NCBI RefSeq assembly: GCF_022832385.1
Contig: NZ_JALHLE010000013.1
Location: 62,001-126,000, forward strand
Direction of reading: 5' to 3'
Length of the DNA: 64,000 nucleotides
Origin: Novosphingobium album (ex Hu et al. 2023)
Lineage (GTDB): Bacteria; Pseudomonadota; Alphaproteobacteria; Sphingomonadales; Sphingomonadaceae
Position numbers and translations under genes: made by a program. Position 1 is the first letter of the stretch. Each line of letters starts with the position of its first letter. The notes beneath the pieces are model-generated. The model was not told the origin of the DNA. It did no database searches and saw only the letters and a program-made list of their open reading frames with translations. This document shows, one piece after another, positions 1-8,955 of the stretch.

Positions 1-604
1 AGCCCAGCCCCGCCATCAGCACTGCGACCACCAGACTGACCTGCCAGCCGGCGTAGGCGTCGGTCCCCAGATACTGCATCGGGATCAGGTTCTGGATCTC
101 GGGCGAGCCCGCACTGGTCATCGTGAAAGTCACCGAGCCGAAGCACAGCGCGCCCGGAATGAACCGGCGCGGCAGGTCCGCCTCGCGAAACAGGTGCACC
201 GCAAGCGGATAGACCGCGAAGCCGACGATGAAGACCGAAACGCCTCCATAGGTGAGCACCGCGCAGGCCGCGACCACGGCCAGCACGGCATGGCGGATGC
301 CGATCTTGCGCACTACCCACTGCGCCACGCTCGCCGCCGCACCGCTCGCGCCCATGACTTCGCCGAAGATGGCACCGAGCAGGAACATCAGGAACCAGTC
401 ACCGAAGAAGCCGGTGAAGCCCTTCATATAGGCCGTCGCGAAATCGGGCCCGCCCTCGGCCGCGAGCGGCGGCAGCCAAGCGATGCCGCTGGTAAGAGCA
501 ACAACGGCCGCCGCAATCGGCCCGGCCAACAGGATATTGACGCCCCTGACGGTCATCCAGATCAGCAGGATCAGGGCTCCTGCAAGACCGATGGCACTGA
601 TCAA
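1..604 (-). CDS. GntP-family permease, N-terminal part (cut by window edge)
   Basis: About 201 codons are visible and the C-terminus lies outside the window. The reverse strand reads as an integral membrane protein. It has hydrophobic segments near residues 5-45 and 65-90 and the stretch LGAIFGEVMGASGAAASVAQ, typical of GntP-type gluconate/organic-acid:H+ symporters. A second pattern, TYGGVSVFIVGFAVYPLA, also fits that family. The start is inferred to be TTG at 604, because GGAGAG lies five bases upstream and no in-frame ATG is nearby. The gene is divergent from the HD-GYP gene, and the 194 bp between them must hold both promoters. The substrate cannot be told from sequence; gluconate, other sugar acids and citrate-like acids are all possible. 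Confidence 0.75.
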   Translation of the reverse strand, partial: MISAIGLAGALILLIWMTVRGVNILLAGPIAAAVVALTSGIAWLPPLAAEGGPDFATAYMKGFTGFFGDWFLMFLLGAIFGEVMGASGAAASVAQWVVRKIGIRHAVLAVVAACAVLTYGGVSVFIVGFAVYPLAVHLFREADLPRRFIPGALCFGSVTFTMTSAGSPEIQNLIPMQYLGTDAYAGWQVSLVVAVLMAGLG

Positions 605-798
605 GGGTTCTCTCCTCCGATTTTCCGTTCTACCGCCTGCGGTTGTGGCAAACCGGACGCAGGGTTGTCCATGCATCAAATTCACAGGCCACTTATGTAG
701 TTGTACGATTCGTTAACACGCTGTTTTCCAAAGCCGTACCGACTCCATTTAGCAGCCAGCCCGTATCGCCCGAGATCTGACAAAACCTTGGCGGTCGC

Positions 799-2085
799 AT
801 GGCACTCAAACAGATTTCCACGTCTCAGGTCGAAATGGGCATGTTCGTTCACAGCTTTCAGGGAAGCTGGCTGAACCACCCGTTCTGGAAAGCGCGGTTC
901 CTCATCGAGGATGAAGACCGGCTTGAAGCCGTCCGCCAGAGCGCACTTGATGGCGTGGTGATTGATACCGATCGCGGAGCCGACCTGCCGCGGCAGGACG
1001 AAGCTCCTGCCGCACGCGGCCCGGTGCTCCATTCGGCGCTGAAGGCGCGCAATCTGCGCATGTCCAGCCCCGCCCCGCAAGCTGCGGCGCCCACACCGAT
1101 CCGCGCGCCGGTTCCCCGCATCGCCAAGGTGGGGGTAGCGCGCGAGTTCGGCAACGCCCGCCGGGTCGCCGGCCAGGCCCGCAAGGTCATTTCCAAGGTG
1201 TTCATCGAAGCCCGCCTCGGCAACGCGCCGCGCGTGGCCGAAGTCACGCCGGTCGTCGAGGACATCTACGCCTCGATCGAGCGCAACCCTTACGCCTTTT
1301 CCGGACTGATGCGCTGCAAGTCCGAAATCGAAACGATCTACCAGCACATGCTGTCGGTCAGCGCGCTGATGGTATCGCTTGCCCGCCAGCTGGGACTGTC
1401 CGCGCAACAGACGCACACCGCTGGCATGGCCGGACTTCTGCTGGACGTCGGGATGAGCCGTCTCGAGATCGACCCTACAGCGCTGACAGGTGGCCTCGGG
1501 GATATCGACGAGGACTTGTGGCACCGCCACTGCTATGTCGGACGCGACCTGCTGGCCGCTGCCGAGGGCGTACCGGATGAAGTCCTGCAGGCGGTCGCCC
1601 GCCATCACGAGCAGATGGACGGCGCGGGGTTCCCGCAAGCCCTCGCCGGCCGCGAAATCGACCTGATTTCGCGCATGGCCGCAATCTGCGACCGCTACGA
1701 CCTTCTGGTTTCGGGCGCCGCCACCGGAACGGCCATGGATCCTGCCGAAGCCATGCACGTGATGATGGGGCAGAGCGCCGCCTTCGACGGCGAAATCCTC
1801 GCCCGCTTCCAGGAAGCGCTCGGCGTCTATCCGGTGGGCTCGTTCGTCCGCCTCCGCTCCGACCGGATTGCCATGGTCATCGATCAGGACCCATCCGAAC
1901 CGGCGCTGCCAACTGTCCGCGCGTTCTATTCACTCGCCACCGGCAAGCATGTGAAGGCAAAGGTGATCGAGCTCGCGAACTGCTTTGGCGAAGACGCCAT
2001 CGCAGGTATCGCCGACCTTTCCGAACTCGGCCTGCCGTCGGCAGAGGAACTGCGCGAACAACTGTTTACCGTTGGCGCGAAGTAG
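799..2085 (+). CDS. HD-GYP-type protein with DUF3391 N-terminus; metal site incomplete
   Basis: The protein has 428 residues. The first ~130 residues resemble the DUF3391 domain found in front of HD-GYP c-di-GMP phosphodiesterases (start MALKQISTSQVEMGMFVHSF). The HD-GYP domain covers roughly residues 150-340. It keeps the first histidine (YQHMLSV), the HxxxG histidine (HRHCYVG), the HHExxDGxGxP block as HHEQMDGAGFP, and the late aspartate (ICDRYD). However, the eponymous HDxGK motif reads LDVGM, so the metal-binding histidine and the lysine are gone, and GYP is GFP. It may be a weak phosphodiesterase or a c-di-GMP sensor. The gene is convergent with the SLC13 permease, with only 10 bp between them. 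Confidence 0.85.
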   Translation: MALKQISTSQVEMGMFVHSFQGSWLNHPFWKARFLIEDEDRLEAVRQSALDGVVIDTDRGADLPRQDEAPAARGPVLHSALKARNLRMSSPAPQAAAPTPIRAPVPRIAKVGVAREFGNARRVAGQARKVISKVFIEARLGNAPRVAEVTPVVEDIYASIERNPYAFSGLMRCKSEIETIYQHMLSVSALMVSLARQLGLSAQQTHTAGMAGLLLDVGMSRLEIDPTALTGGLGDIDEDLWHRHCYVGRDLLAAAEGVPDEVLQAVARHHEQMDGAGFPQALAGREIDLISRMAAICDRYDLLVSGAATGTAMDPAEAMHVMMGQSAAFDGEILARFQEALGVYPVGSFVRLRSDRIAMVIDQDPSEPALPTVRAFYSLATGKHVKAKVIELANCFGEDAIAGIADLSELGLPSAEELREQLFTVGAK

Positions 2086-2095
2086 GCAACCCGGG

Positions 2096-3880
2096 CTAGA
2101 TTCCGTACCAGAACACCAGTGAGGCCGAGAGCGTGGCGACCATGATCGCCACCAGCGGGATGCCCGAGCGCAAGTAGTCGGCAAACCTGTAGTCGCCTTC
2201 GGCCAGGATCATCATGTTGGTCTGGTAGGCGACCGGGGTCGCGTAGCACAAGTTGCAGCCGAACAGGACGGCCAGCACCAGCGGTTCGGCGGGTAGTCCC
2301 AGCTTTTCCGCGATGTTGAAGGCAATTGGCGTACCCACTGCCGCCGCGGCCGAGTTGGACGCGAAATTGGTGAGCGTGGTCACGAAGATCATGATCGCGG
2401 CCAGCACGCCCGCGGGCGGCAGGAATTGCAGCACCGAGGCAAGAAGACCGCCCAGCCAGGCCGCCGCACCCGATACCAGCATGAACTTTCCCAGCGCGAT
2501 CGAGGCGGCGACGAGCACGATCACCTGCCCCGAGAGCGCCCGCCCGGCCCGCTCGAACCGCACGCAGCCCGTCGCGAACATCAGGATCGCGCCTGCCAGC
2601 GCCGATATCGCGATCGGCACCATGCCCAGCGATGCCAGGCCAACCGATCCCAGCATGATCGCCAGCGCCACCGGCGCCTTGCCCGAGCGCGCGATTTCCT
2701 GACCGCCTTCCAGCTGCAGCAACCCGTCCGCCTCGCGAAAGCGCTGCAGGTCCTCGGGCATCCCCATGACGAGCAGCACGTCGCCTTCCTTCATCGGGGC
2801 GTCGGGGGTGTTCTGCCTTGTATCGCGCAGCGGCTGGCGGACATGATGGATGCCCAGCATGGCGACCCCCTCGAAACCAGCGGTCTTGGGCGTCAGACCG
2901 ATCAGGCGGCTGTCAGGCGCGACGATCATCTCGGCAACCATCAGATCCTTGCCAGAACGCCCGGATTCTGTGCGGATCTTCTCGACCAGCCAGTGCGGCG
3001 CCAGCGTGCCGGACAGCTTGCGCGCGGCTTCCTGCAGGCCTTCGAAGGTGCCGGTTGCCAGCATCCGGCGATGTACGTGGCCGCCGGTCGAGGGCGGCAG
3101 CCAGGCCTCGACCCCTTCGGGCAGGCGGCCACGTGCCTCCTCGATCGTCTTGCCGCGTACCGGCGAATCCGCCGCAATGCGCAACTTGGCCAGGAAGCGG
3201 CGGCTCTGCGAGGCCACGGCGCGCGTATTGTCCGGCAACAGGCGCGGCATGACGAGCCACATATAGGGCAGTGCCGGCAGGATCGCGATGAGCACGATCG
3301 GCGTGAACTCGAAGACATGGAACTGCCGCATGCCGAGATCGCTGGCGATCGAGACAACGAGCAGGTTGGTGGAGGTACCAATGGTAGTCGACATGCCGCC
3401 GATCAGGATTGCGGCATTGACCGGGATCAGCGTCTTTGAGGCAGGCAGGCCTCCCTGCGAAGCCATCTGCACCAGGATCGGGATCATCAGCACGAGCACC
3501 GGTGTGTCGTTGATGACCATGCTGAGCAACAGGCATACGATCAGCGTTACCAGCATCGCGACGGCCTTGTTGTGACGCCACATCTGCGCCAGCAGCCGCG
3601 CCGCCGGATCGAGTGCGCCGGTAACCACCATGCCGCGACCAAGGATCATCAACGAGCAGATGGTGACGAGCGCATAGTGCCCGAACCCCTCGAACGCGAG
3701 CTGGAGCCCGGCGTACTTGTCCTGCCCCGGCATCGGCAGAACGTATAGCAGCAGCGCGATCGAACCGATCGTCAGCAGCGACACGATCTCGACCCGCAAC
3801 CGGCCGTTCATGAAGCCGTAGAACATGACCAGCGCGATGAGGATGGCGCTGGCGGCGTGAAGGTCTGGAAGCAGATGCAT
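2096..3880 (-). CDS. SLC13/DASS-family permease with two RCK_C (TrkA-C) domains
   Basis: This 594-residue inner-membrane transporter has hydrophobic segments at both ends and a soluble centre. The N-terminal half carries NDTPVLVLMIPIL and the signature STTIGTSTNLLVV. The C-terminal half carries FASNSAAAAVGTPIAFN followed by a cysteine-bearing helix. Between them, at about residues 205-400, are two TrkA-C-like regulatory modules; the second contains SRLIGLTPKTAGFEGVAMLG. This arrangement is standard for the bacterial 'SLC13 family permease' group, which moves dicarboxylates, sulfate or similar anions. Direction and substrate are not visible. The downstream end nearly touches the HD-GYP gene, and the upstream neighbour on the same strand is the GNAT-nitrilase gene 13 bp away, so the two may be co-transcribed. 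Confidence 0.85.
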   Translation of the reverse strand: MHLLPDLHAASAILIALVMFYGFMNGRLRVEIVSLLTIGSIALLLYVLPMPGQDKYAGLQLAFEGFGHYALVTICSLMILGRGMVVTGALDPAARLLAQMWRHNKAVAMLVTLIVCLLLSMVINDTPVLVLMIPILVQMASQGGLPASKTLIPVNAAILIGGMSTTIGTSTNLLVVSIASDLGMRQFHVFEFTPIVLIAILPALPYMWLVMPRLLPDNTRAVASQSRRFLAKLRIAADSPVRGKTIEEARGRLPEGVEAWLPPSTGGHVHRRMLATGTFEGLQEAARKLSGTLAPHWLVEKIRTESGRSGKDLMVAEMIVAPDSRLIGLTPKTAGFEGVAMLGIHHVRQPLRDTRQNTPDAPMKEGDVLLVMGMPEDLQRFREADGLLQLEGGQEIARSGKAPVALAIMLGSVGLASLGMVPIAISALAGAILMFATGCVRFERAGRALSGQVIVLVAASIALGKFMLVSGAAAWLGGLLASVLQFLPPAGVLAAIMIFVTTLTNFASNSAAAAVGTPIAFNIAEKLGLPAEPLVLAVLFGCNLCYATPVAYQTNMMILAEGDYRFADYLRSGIPLVAIMVATLSASLVFWYGI

Positions 3881-3893
3881 CGTTTTTCCGCGC

Positions 3894-5459
3894 TCAGCCC
3901 TGCGCCTGCGTCCATTCGACGCGGTAGAGATCGAACCGGCGGTCCTTGAGGTTCTGAACCGCGCCCGACTGGCGCGCGGTCAGCAGTGCGTCGAGGCTGA
4001 GATCGGCAATGGCGATGGTTTCCGTGTTGGGCGCCGTATCGGCTGCTACACCGTCACGCGAGAACGGGAAATCCGAAGGCGTCAGGATCGCACTTTCAGC
4101 GTAGTGCACGTCCATGTTCTCGACGTTCGGCAAATTGCCGACAACGCCTGACGTCACGACATAGCACTGGTTCTCCACCGCGCGCGCCTGACAGCAATAG
4201 CGCACCCGCAGGTAACCGCGCCGCTCATCGGTGCAGAACGGCACGAACATCAGCAACGCACCCTGGTTGACGAGGTGGCGCGCGAGTTCGGGGAACTCGC
4301 TGTCATAACAGATCATCACCCCGATCGGGCCGCAGTCGGTAGGGATCACATTGGCGCCATAACCGCCCTTGATATTCCACCAGCGCCGCTCGGAGGGCGT
4401 GGGGTGCAGCTTCTGCGTCTCGTGAACGGAACCATCACGCAGGAAGGTGTAGGCGATGTTGCGAATCTCGCTCTTGCCATGCCCCAGCTTGACCTGCGTC
4501 GGATGCGAGCCGCCGATAATGTTGATGTTGTAGCTGACCGCCATCTTCTGCATGAATTCGACGAACCGGCCGGTGTATTCCGCGATTTTCTCGATTGCCT
4601 TTGACGGTTCGAGCTTCTTCTCCTCGATTGAAAGCAGTTCCAGCGTGAACAGTTCGGGGAACACCACGAAATCGCTCTCGTAGTCGGCGGCGACATCGAC
4701 CCAGTATTCCACCTGTTCCTCAAACTGGTCGATCGTCTCGATCTTGCGCATCATGAACTGCACAGTGGCAACGCGCACGTTCGACGGCACGCGCTCCTTA
4801 AGCCCCGGAATGGCCTTGCCGGTATCGCGTGGGGCGAGCGGGTTGGTCCAGTACATGATGACGGCGTTGCCGCCGCTTTCCTTGTCGTTCGGCAGATAGT
4901 CGGGAAGGATGCCGCGCGCCTCGTAACCCTGGCTCATCTGGAAATTGATGACCTGATCGCGCAGCTTCTTGTCCTTTACCGCCTGCAGGTAGTCGGCCGG
5001 GTTGGGATATGTCCGCTTGCGGCGGTAGTAGCCGGGCATGCGGCCGGCAAAGGCAATGCCCTTCAATTCGAAGTACTGGCACAGCTCCTTGCGCTTACGG
5101 TAGAGCCGCTGGCCGATGCGCAGGCGGCGGAAATCAGGATCAACGCTGACTTCGAAGCCATAGAGCACGTCGCCATCCTCGGCCGGCGGCCGGCCATAGC
5201 CTCCGTTGCTGATCTCTTCCCAGGTATGCGGCTTGAAGGCGAGATCGGCGGTGACAATCATCGTCGCGCAGTGACCGACGACCTTGCCTTCGTACTCGGC
5301 GACAAACTGACCTTCGGGAAAATTGATCACCTGACCCCGGATTTCGGCGCGCGTGAAGGCATCCGCCTTGCCATAAACCTTGACCGAGAGACGGGCGATG
5401 GCCGGAGCATCGTCAACGGTGGCCTGACGGATGATGAGTTTGGCTTTGGTCTGATCCAT
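3894..5459 (-). CDS. Bifunctional GNAT acetyltransferase / nitrilase-superfamily hydrolase
   Basis: About 521 residues. Residues ~5-195 form a GNAT domain with an acetyl-CoA loop around SVDPDFRRLRIGQRLYRKRK. Residues ~220-510 form a carbon-nitrogen hydrolase whose triad is visible: glutamate in VFPELFTLELL, lysine in ETQKLHPTPSERRWW and cysteine in GVMICYDSEFPE. This fusion is a known family in many bacteria, with no agreed substrate; an amidase acting on an acylated or amino substrate is plausible. I chose the ATG at 5459 (MDQTKAKLI), which has GAGAA upstream; an in-frame ATG at 5471 adds MRTA but has no visible ribosome binding site. It lies upstream of the SLC13 permease on the same strand. 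Confidence 0.88.
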   Translation of the reverse strand: MDQTKAKLIIRQATVDDAPAIARLSVKVYGKADAFTRAEIRGQVINFPEGQFVAEYEGKVVGHCATMIVTADLAFKPHTWEEISNGGYGRPPAEDGDVLYGFEVSVDPDFRRLRIGQRLYRKRKELCQYFELKGIAFAGRMPGYYRRKRTYPNPADYLQAVKDKKLRDQVINFQMSQGYEARGILPDYLPNDKESGGNAVIMYWTNPLAPRDTGKAIPGLKERVPSNVRVATVQFMMRKIETIDQFEEQVEYWVDVAADYESDFVVFPELFTLELLSIEEKKLEPSKAIEKIAEYTGRFVEFMQKMAVSYNINIIGGSHPTQVKLGHGKSEIRNIAYTFLRDGSVHETQKLHPTPSERRWWNIKGGYGANVIPTDCGPIGVMICYDSEFPELARHLVNQGALLMFVPFCTDERRGYLRVRYCCQARAVENQCYVVTSGVVGNLPNVENMDVHYAESAILTPSDFPFSRDGVAADTAPNTETIAIADLSLDALLTARQSGAVQNLKDRRFDLYRVEWTQAQG

Positions 5460-5644
5460 GGCCGTTCTCATACGCGCAAGGTTTCACATGGTTCCAGTGC
5501 GGAATGCCACATCGGCCCCGCTGGCGGTCCGTTAGACGAAAAATACCGCACGCCGGGACGACATGGATCAAAGAATCTTTTCCCAAACACGGGAAAGATT
5601 CAGCAGCCCGGCCGTTGTCCTTGGCAAGGAAGGAGTTTTTTCGG

Positions 5645-5917
5645 ATGAGCACAGTCCTGTTCGCCCTTGCCCTGTTCGGTTGTTCGGACAATGCGACCGC
5701 TTGCCGCCGCCTCGATGTCCCGGTACAGACCTACAGCAGCCGCGCGGAATGCACGGCGCAACTGGAAGATGCGCTCGGCAGCGAAGCGGCGATGCGCGCC
5801 GATGCTCCTACGGTCTACGCGCAGTGCCTATCCAGCCGCCAGCTGACCGTACTAGGGAAGGGAACCGTGGACCTGACTCGCGTAAACGGTCTCCAGTTCG
5901 CCTCTGCCGTGGACTGA
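5645..5917 (+). CDS. Small cysteine-containing protein, possible lipoprotein
   Basis: This 90-residue protein is preceded by a strong ribosome binding site (AAGGAAGGAG, nine bases before the ATG). It begins MSTVLFALALFGCSDNATAC: a short hydrophobic run ending in a lipobox-like LFGC, which would make cysteine 13 the lipidated residue. The usual positive charge before the hydrophobic run is missing, so export is uncertain. The rest is a short acidic domain with further cysteines (RAECTAQ, YAQCLSS). I do not recognise a named family; it looks like a conserved hypothetical of sphingomonads. It is convergent with queF, with 10 bp between. Confidence 0.7.
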   Translation: MSTVLFALALFGCSDNATACRRLDVPVQTYSSRAECTAQLEDALGSEAAMRADAPTVYAQCLSSRQLTVLGKGTVDLTRVNGLQFASAVD

Positions 5918-5927
5918 CAGCCCGGAA

Positions 5928-6389
5928 TCAACCCCTGCCGCGATAGCCTGCCACGCCTTGATCGGGCACCCACAGCCCTCCCGGCACCGGCCCGGACTGC
6001 CAGAACACGTCGATGGGAATGCCGCCGCGCGGATACCAGTAGCCGCCGATCCGCAGCCAGCGCGGCTTCATCTCGTCAAACAGGCGCTGGCCGATGCCCA
6101 CTGTCACATCCTCGTGGAAGCCTGCATGATTTCGGAACGATCCGAGGAAGAGCTTGAGGCTCTTCGATTCGACGATGTTCATCTGCGGCGCATAGTCGAT
6201 CACCAGATGCGCGAAATCGGGCTGGCCGGTCACCGGGCACAGCGAGGTAAACTCGGGCGCGGCGAAGCGCACGAGGTAGAGATTGCCCACGCGCGGATTG
6301 GGCACATAGTCGAGCACCGCCTCTTCAGGCGACGCCGGAAGCGCGCTCGTCTGGCCGAGGTGCAGCGGAGAAAGAGGTGTGTCGGTCAT
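5928..6389 (-). CDS. queF: NADPH-dependent preQ0 reductase (7-cyano-7-deazaguanine reductase)
   Basis: QueF reduces the nitrile of preQ0 to preQ1 with NADPH, a late step of queuosine synthesis for tRNA. The 153-residue protein is the short, unimodular form. The catalytic cysteine is in [16 protein letters not shown], and the QueF motif [15 protein letters not shown] follows about 40 residues later, with a downstream HEDV. The start ATG at 6389 ([15 protein letters not shown]) gives the normal family length; the reading frame stays open further upstream but that stretch has no family similarity. No other queuosine gene is in the window. Confidence 0.95.
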   Translation of the reverse strand: MTDTPLSPLHLGQTSALPASPEEAVLDYVPNPRVGNLYLVRFAAPEFTSLCPVTGQPDFAHLVIDYAPQMNIVESKSLKLFLGSFRNHAGFHEDVTVGIGQRLFDEMKPRWLRIGGYWYPRGGIPIDVFWQSGPVPGGLWVPDQGVAGYRGRG

Positions 6390-6503
6390 GCCCCGGCCAT
6401 GCCGCCAACGCCGCGCGCTGACAAGCGCCAAGTCGCACCGGTTCGGCGGCTCCCCGCCACGGCTGGCCGCTGCATCGCGGCGCATTAACACCCGGTTCAG
6501 AGC

Positions 6504-7712
6504 ATGAACGCCTCAGATCATCCGGTCATGAGGGGCAAATCACTATTCTTTGCGGGCGCGCTTGCTGGCACCGTTCATTTCGCGATCCTCGCTGCCACGT
6601 CGGCGTCCGCCCAATCGCTGGACAGCTGGAGCCTCCCAGCGCCCGAGGCGAGCAATACGGCCCCGTCTGCACAAGGCCCTATCGATGCGCAGAATCCGGT
6701 AGTCCGCTCCACGGCGCCCGAGGCCCCAGCGCCTGAACCCACGGTTTCGGCATCGCCCGCACCGGCTCCGGTCATCATACCGCCTGAGGTACGCATTGCG
6801 CCGCAGCCGGTGCCGGCCCCCGCCCCATCGACTGCACGCGCTGCACCTGCCCCGCCAGCCGAACCGGCAGTCATCGTCCCCACCGATACGCCCGAAGCAG
6901 AAACCACCACCGCTCCCGCCGCCGCCCCGCCGGTCGAAACCCTGATCGCGCCGGAATCACCGGATAGCGAATGGCCGGTATGGTGGTGGGCGCTGCCCGC
7001 CGGCCTCGCTGTACTTGCGGCAGGTTCTTTCCTCTGGCGCCGCCGAACAAGAGAAGCCCCCCGAGAACAACCCGAAGAAATCCCGGTCACGGATCAGGCT
7101 GAGGTGCCTGTCGGTCCCCGCTCGCCCCCGTCCCCTGCAGCCTCACTGGCCTCTCAGCCCACACCCTCTCCTGAACGCCGTCGGGCAAGCGGAGATCTGA
7201 TGTTCGAGCCAGGCGCGATGCGACTGTCGCTCGTCTATGCCACCCTGCAGTTCCGTCTGGTGTTGACGGCCAGGACAGACATCCCGTCCGGCCAGCTTCT
7301 GGCGGACATGATCTCGGCCCATGCATCGATGCCGAGAGACCAGCAACTGGCGCCACCGCCGGAAACGCTGGGCGTCGTGCAAGCCTTTCCCCGCATGACG
7401 CCCGGGCAGGTCCTCGAGATCAAGGGCGAACTGCAAGTGCCGCTCGCCGCTGTGCGGCCTCTGCAACGGAACGGGGCATCGTTCATGGTGCCGCTTGTCC
7501 GGCTCGCACTGGTGGGAGAGGATGATCCCACCCTGCCCCATCTCGAACTCGGGTTCGTCTTCACGGTGGGCCTTGCCGGTGAAGGACCGGCATTGGCACC
7601 GTTGCGCCTCGACGCGGGACCGCGTCAGATCACCGGCCTCGCCGGCCGTGAAATCGAGCCTGCGCGCCGTACCGTGCTCTTGGCCCTCGACCCTGCCCGC
7701 GCCACCGGCTAG
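6504..7712 (+). CDS. Exported, membrane-anchored protein of unknown function with Pro/Ala-rich linker
   Basis: 402 residues. A signal peptide ends near TSASAQS (residues ~10-36). A long Pro/Ala/Glu-rich low-complexity stretch (residues ~45-150) follows, then one transmembrane helix at about 155-178 ([20 protein letters not shown]), a basic stop (WRRRTREAP), a second linker and a globular C-terminal domain from about residue 230. With the signal cleaved, the linker should be periplasmic and the final domain cytoplasmic. The final domain includes [16 protein letters not shown] and [10 protein letters not shown] and matches no family I can name. An alternative start at 6528 (MRGKSLFF) would give a more typical signal peptide. 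Divergent from queF and followed by the metC-like gene 28 bp later. Confidence 0.75.
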   Translation: MNASDHPVMRGKSLFFAGALAGTVHFAILAATSASAQSLDSWSLPAPEASNTAPSAQGPIDAQNPVVRSTAPEAPAPEPTVSASPAPAPVIIPPEVRIAPQPVPAPAPSTARAAPAPPAEPAVIVPTDTPEAETTTAPAAAPPVETLIAPESPDSEWPVWWWALPAGLAVLAAGSFLWRRRTREAPREQPEEIPVTDQAEVPVGPRSPPSPAASLASQPTPSPERRRASGDLMFEPGAMRLSLVYATLQFRLVLTARTDIPSGQLLADMISAHASMPRDQQLAPPPETLGVVQAFPRMTPGQVLEIKGELQVPLAAVRPLQRNGASFMVPLVRLALVGEDDPTLPHLELGFVFTVGLAGEGPALAPLRLDAGPRQITGLAGREIEPARRTVLLALDPARATG

Positions 7713-7740
7713 GCTTCCTCACGCGACAGCGGAGAAGACC

Positions 7741-8955
7741 TTGAGCGACACGAGCAATTTGGAAAATGCAGCAGCCGGCACGAAAGTCGTCGGTGCCGGA
7801 AGGCGCAAGGAATGGACCGGTGCTGTCGTAAACCCGCCGGTATGGCGCGCCAGCACCCACCTCTATGAAAACACCGCCGCGCTGGCTGAAGGGCCCCGCA
7901 AGAACGAGGACGGCCGCTTCTTCTACGGACGCCGCGGTGCGCCGACGCAATGGGCGTTGAGCGAGGCGCTGACACAGCTCGAACCGGGGGCGGCGGGCAC
8001 AGTGCTCTATCCTTCGGGTGTGGCCGCCATCGCCGGAGTCCTGCTCACCGTGCTGAGGCCCGGTGATGTGCTGATGATCAGCGACAATGCCTACGACCCC
8101 AGTCGTACCATGGGCAAAGGGCTGCTCCACGACTTCGGGATCGAGCCGCGGTTCTTCGATCCGCTCGACCTGTCGGCTTACGAAGCTGCTTTCTGTGAAC
8201 GCACCCGCGCAGTGCTGCTGGAGGCTCCGGGCAGCCTGTCGATGGAAGTCTGCGCCCTGCCCGAACTGGCCCGCATCGCCAGCGCCCAGGGTGCGGTTTC
8301 GATCTTCGACAATACCTGGGCCAGCCCGCTGGGTTTTCAGGCCCTCGAAAAGGGCATCGACATTACCCTGATGGCGCTGACCAAGCATGTCGGCGGCCAT
8401 TCCGACCTGATGATGGGAAGCGCCAGCGCCGGGCCCGAACTTTACGCAAAGCTGCGCACTCGCGCGCAGCAGCTGGGCACCGTGGTCTCGCCCGACGATG
8501 CCTCGCTTGCCCTGCGGGGCCTGCGCACGCTGCATCTGCGCCTGAAACAGGAGACCGAGACCGCGCTCGCAATTGCGCAGTGGCTGTCACACCGCCCGGA
8601 AGTCGCGCAAGTGTTCTGCCCGATGCTGCCGGGCGCGCCCGGCCACGAGCTGTGGAAGCGTGATTTCACGGGCGGCTGCGGGCTGTTCAGCTTCGTGTTC
8701 AGGGGTGGCAGCGCGGCGGCGCGCAACCGCTTTGTCGATGCGCTCACGCTGTTCGGCATCGGCTTTTCCTGGGGCGGATACGAAAGCCTTGCCCTGCCGA
8801 TCGATCCCGCCGTCTACCGCAGCTGCATGGCGTGGCCGCCCGCGCCCGCGCTGGCGGCCGACCGGTATGGCGTTCGGCTGTCGATCGGCCTCGAAGACCC
8901 TGCCGACCTGATTGCGGATATCGAACAGGCCCTGTCCACCTGGAGCGCGGAATGA
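7741..8955 (+). CDS. metC: Cystathionine beta-lyase family PLP enzyme
   Basis: 404 residues from a TTG start at 7741; GGAG lies about eight bases upstream and the family start (SDTSNLENAAAGT) follows directly. An in-frame ATG further upstream is inside the previous gene. The protein belongs to the Cys/Met-metabolism PLP family: it carries YGRRGAPTQWALSEAL, the phosphate-binding YPSGVAAIAGVL, the aspartate of IFDNTWASPLG and the PLP lysine in LMALTKHVGGHSD. In this family the reaction is cleavage of cystathionine to homocysteine, pyruvate and ammonia, in methionine synthesis. Its last codons overlap the MscS start as ATGA, so the two are probably translated together. Related lyases cannot be excluded. 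Confidence 0.88.
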   Translation: MSDTSNLENAAAGTKVVGAGRRKEWTGAVVNPPVWRASTHLYENTAALAEGPRKNEDGRFFYGRRGAPTQWALSEALTQLEPGAAGTVLYPSGVAAIAGVLLTVLRPGDVLMISDNAYDPSRTMGKGLLHDFGIEPRFFDPLDLSAYEAAFCERTRAVLLEAPGSLSMEVCALPELARIASAQGAVSIFDNTWASPLGFQALEKGIDITLMALTKHVGGHSDLMMGSASAGPELYAKLRTRAQQLGTVVSPDDASLALRGLRTLHLRLKQETETALAIAQWLSHRPEVAQVFCPMLPGAPGHELWKRDFTGGCGLFSFVFRGGSAAARNRFVDALTLFGIGFSWGGYESLALPIDPAVYRSCMAWPPAPALAADRYGVRLSIGLEDPADLIADIEQALSTWSAE

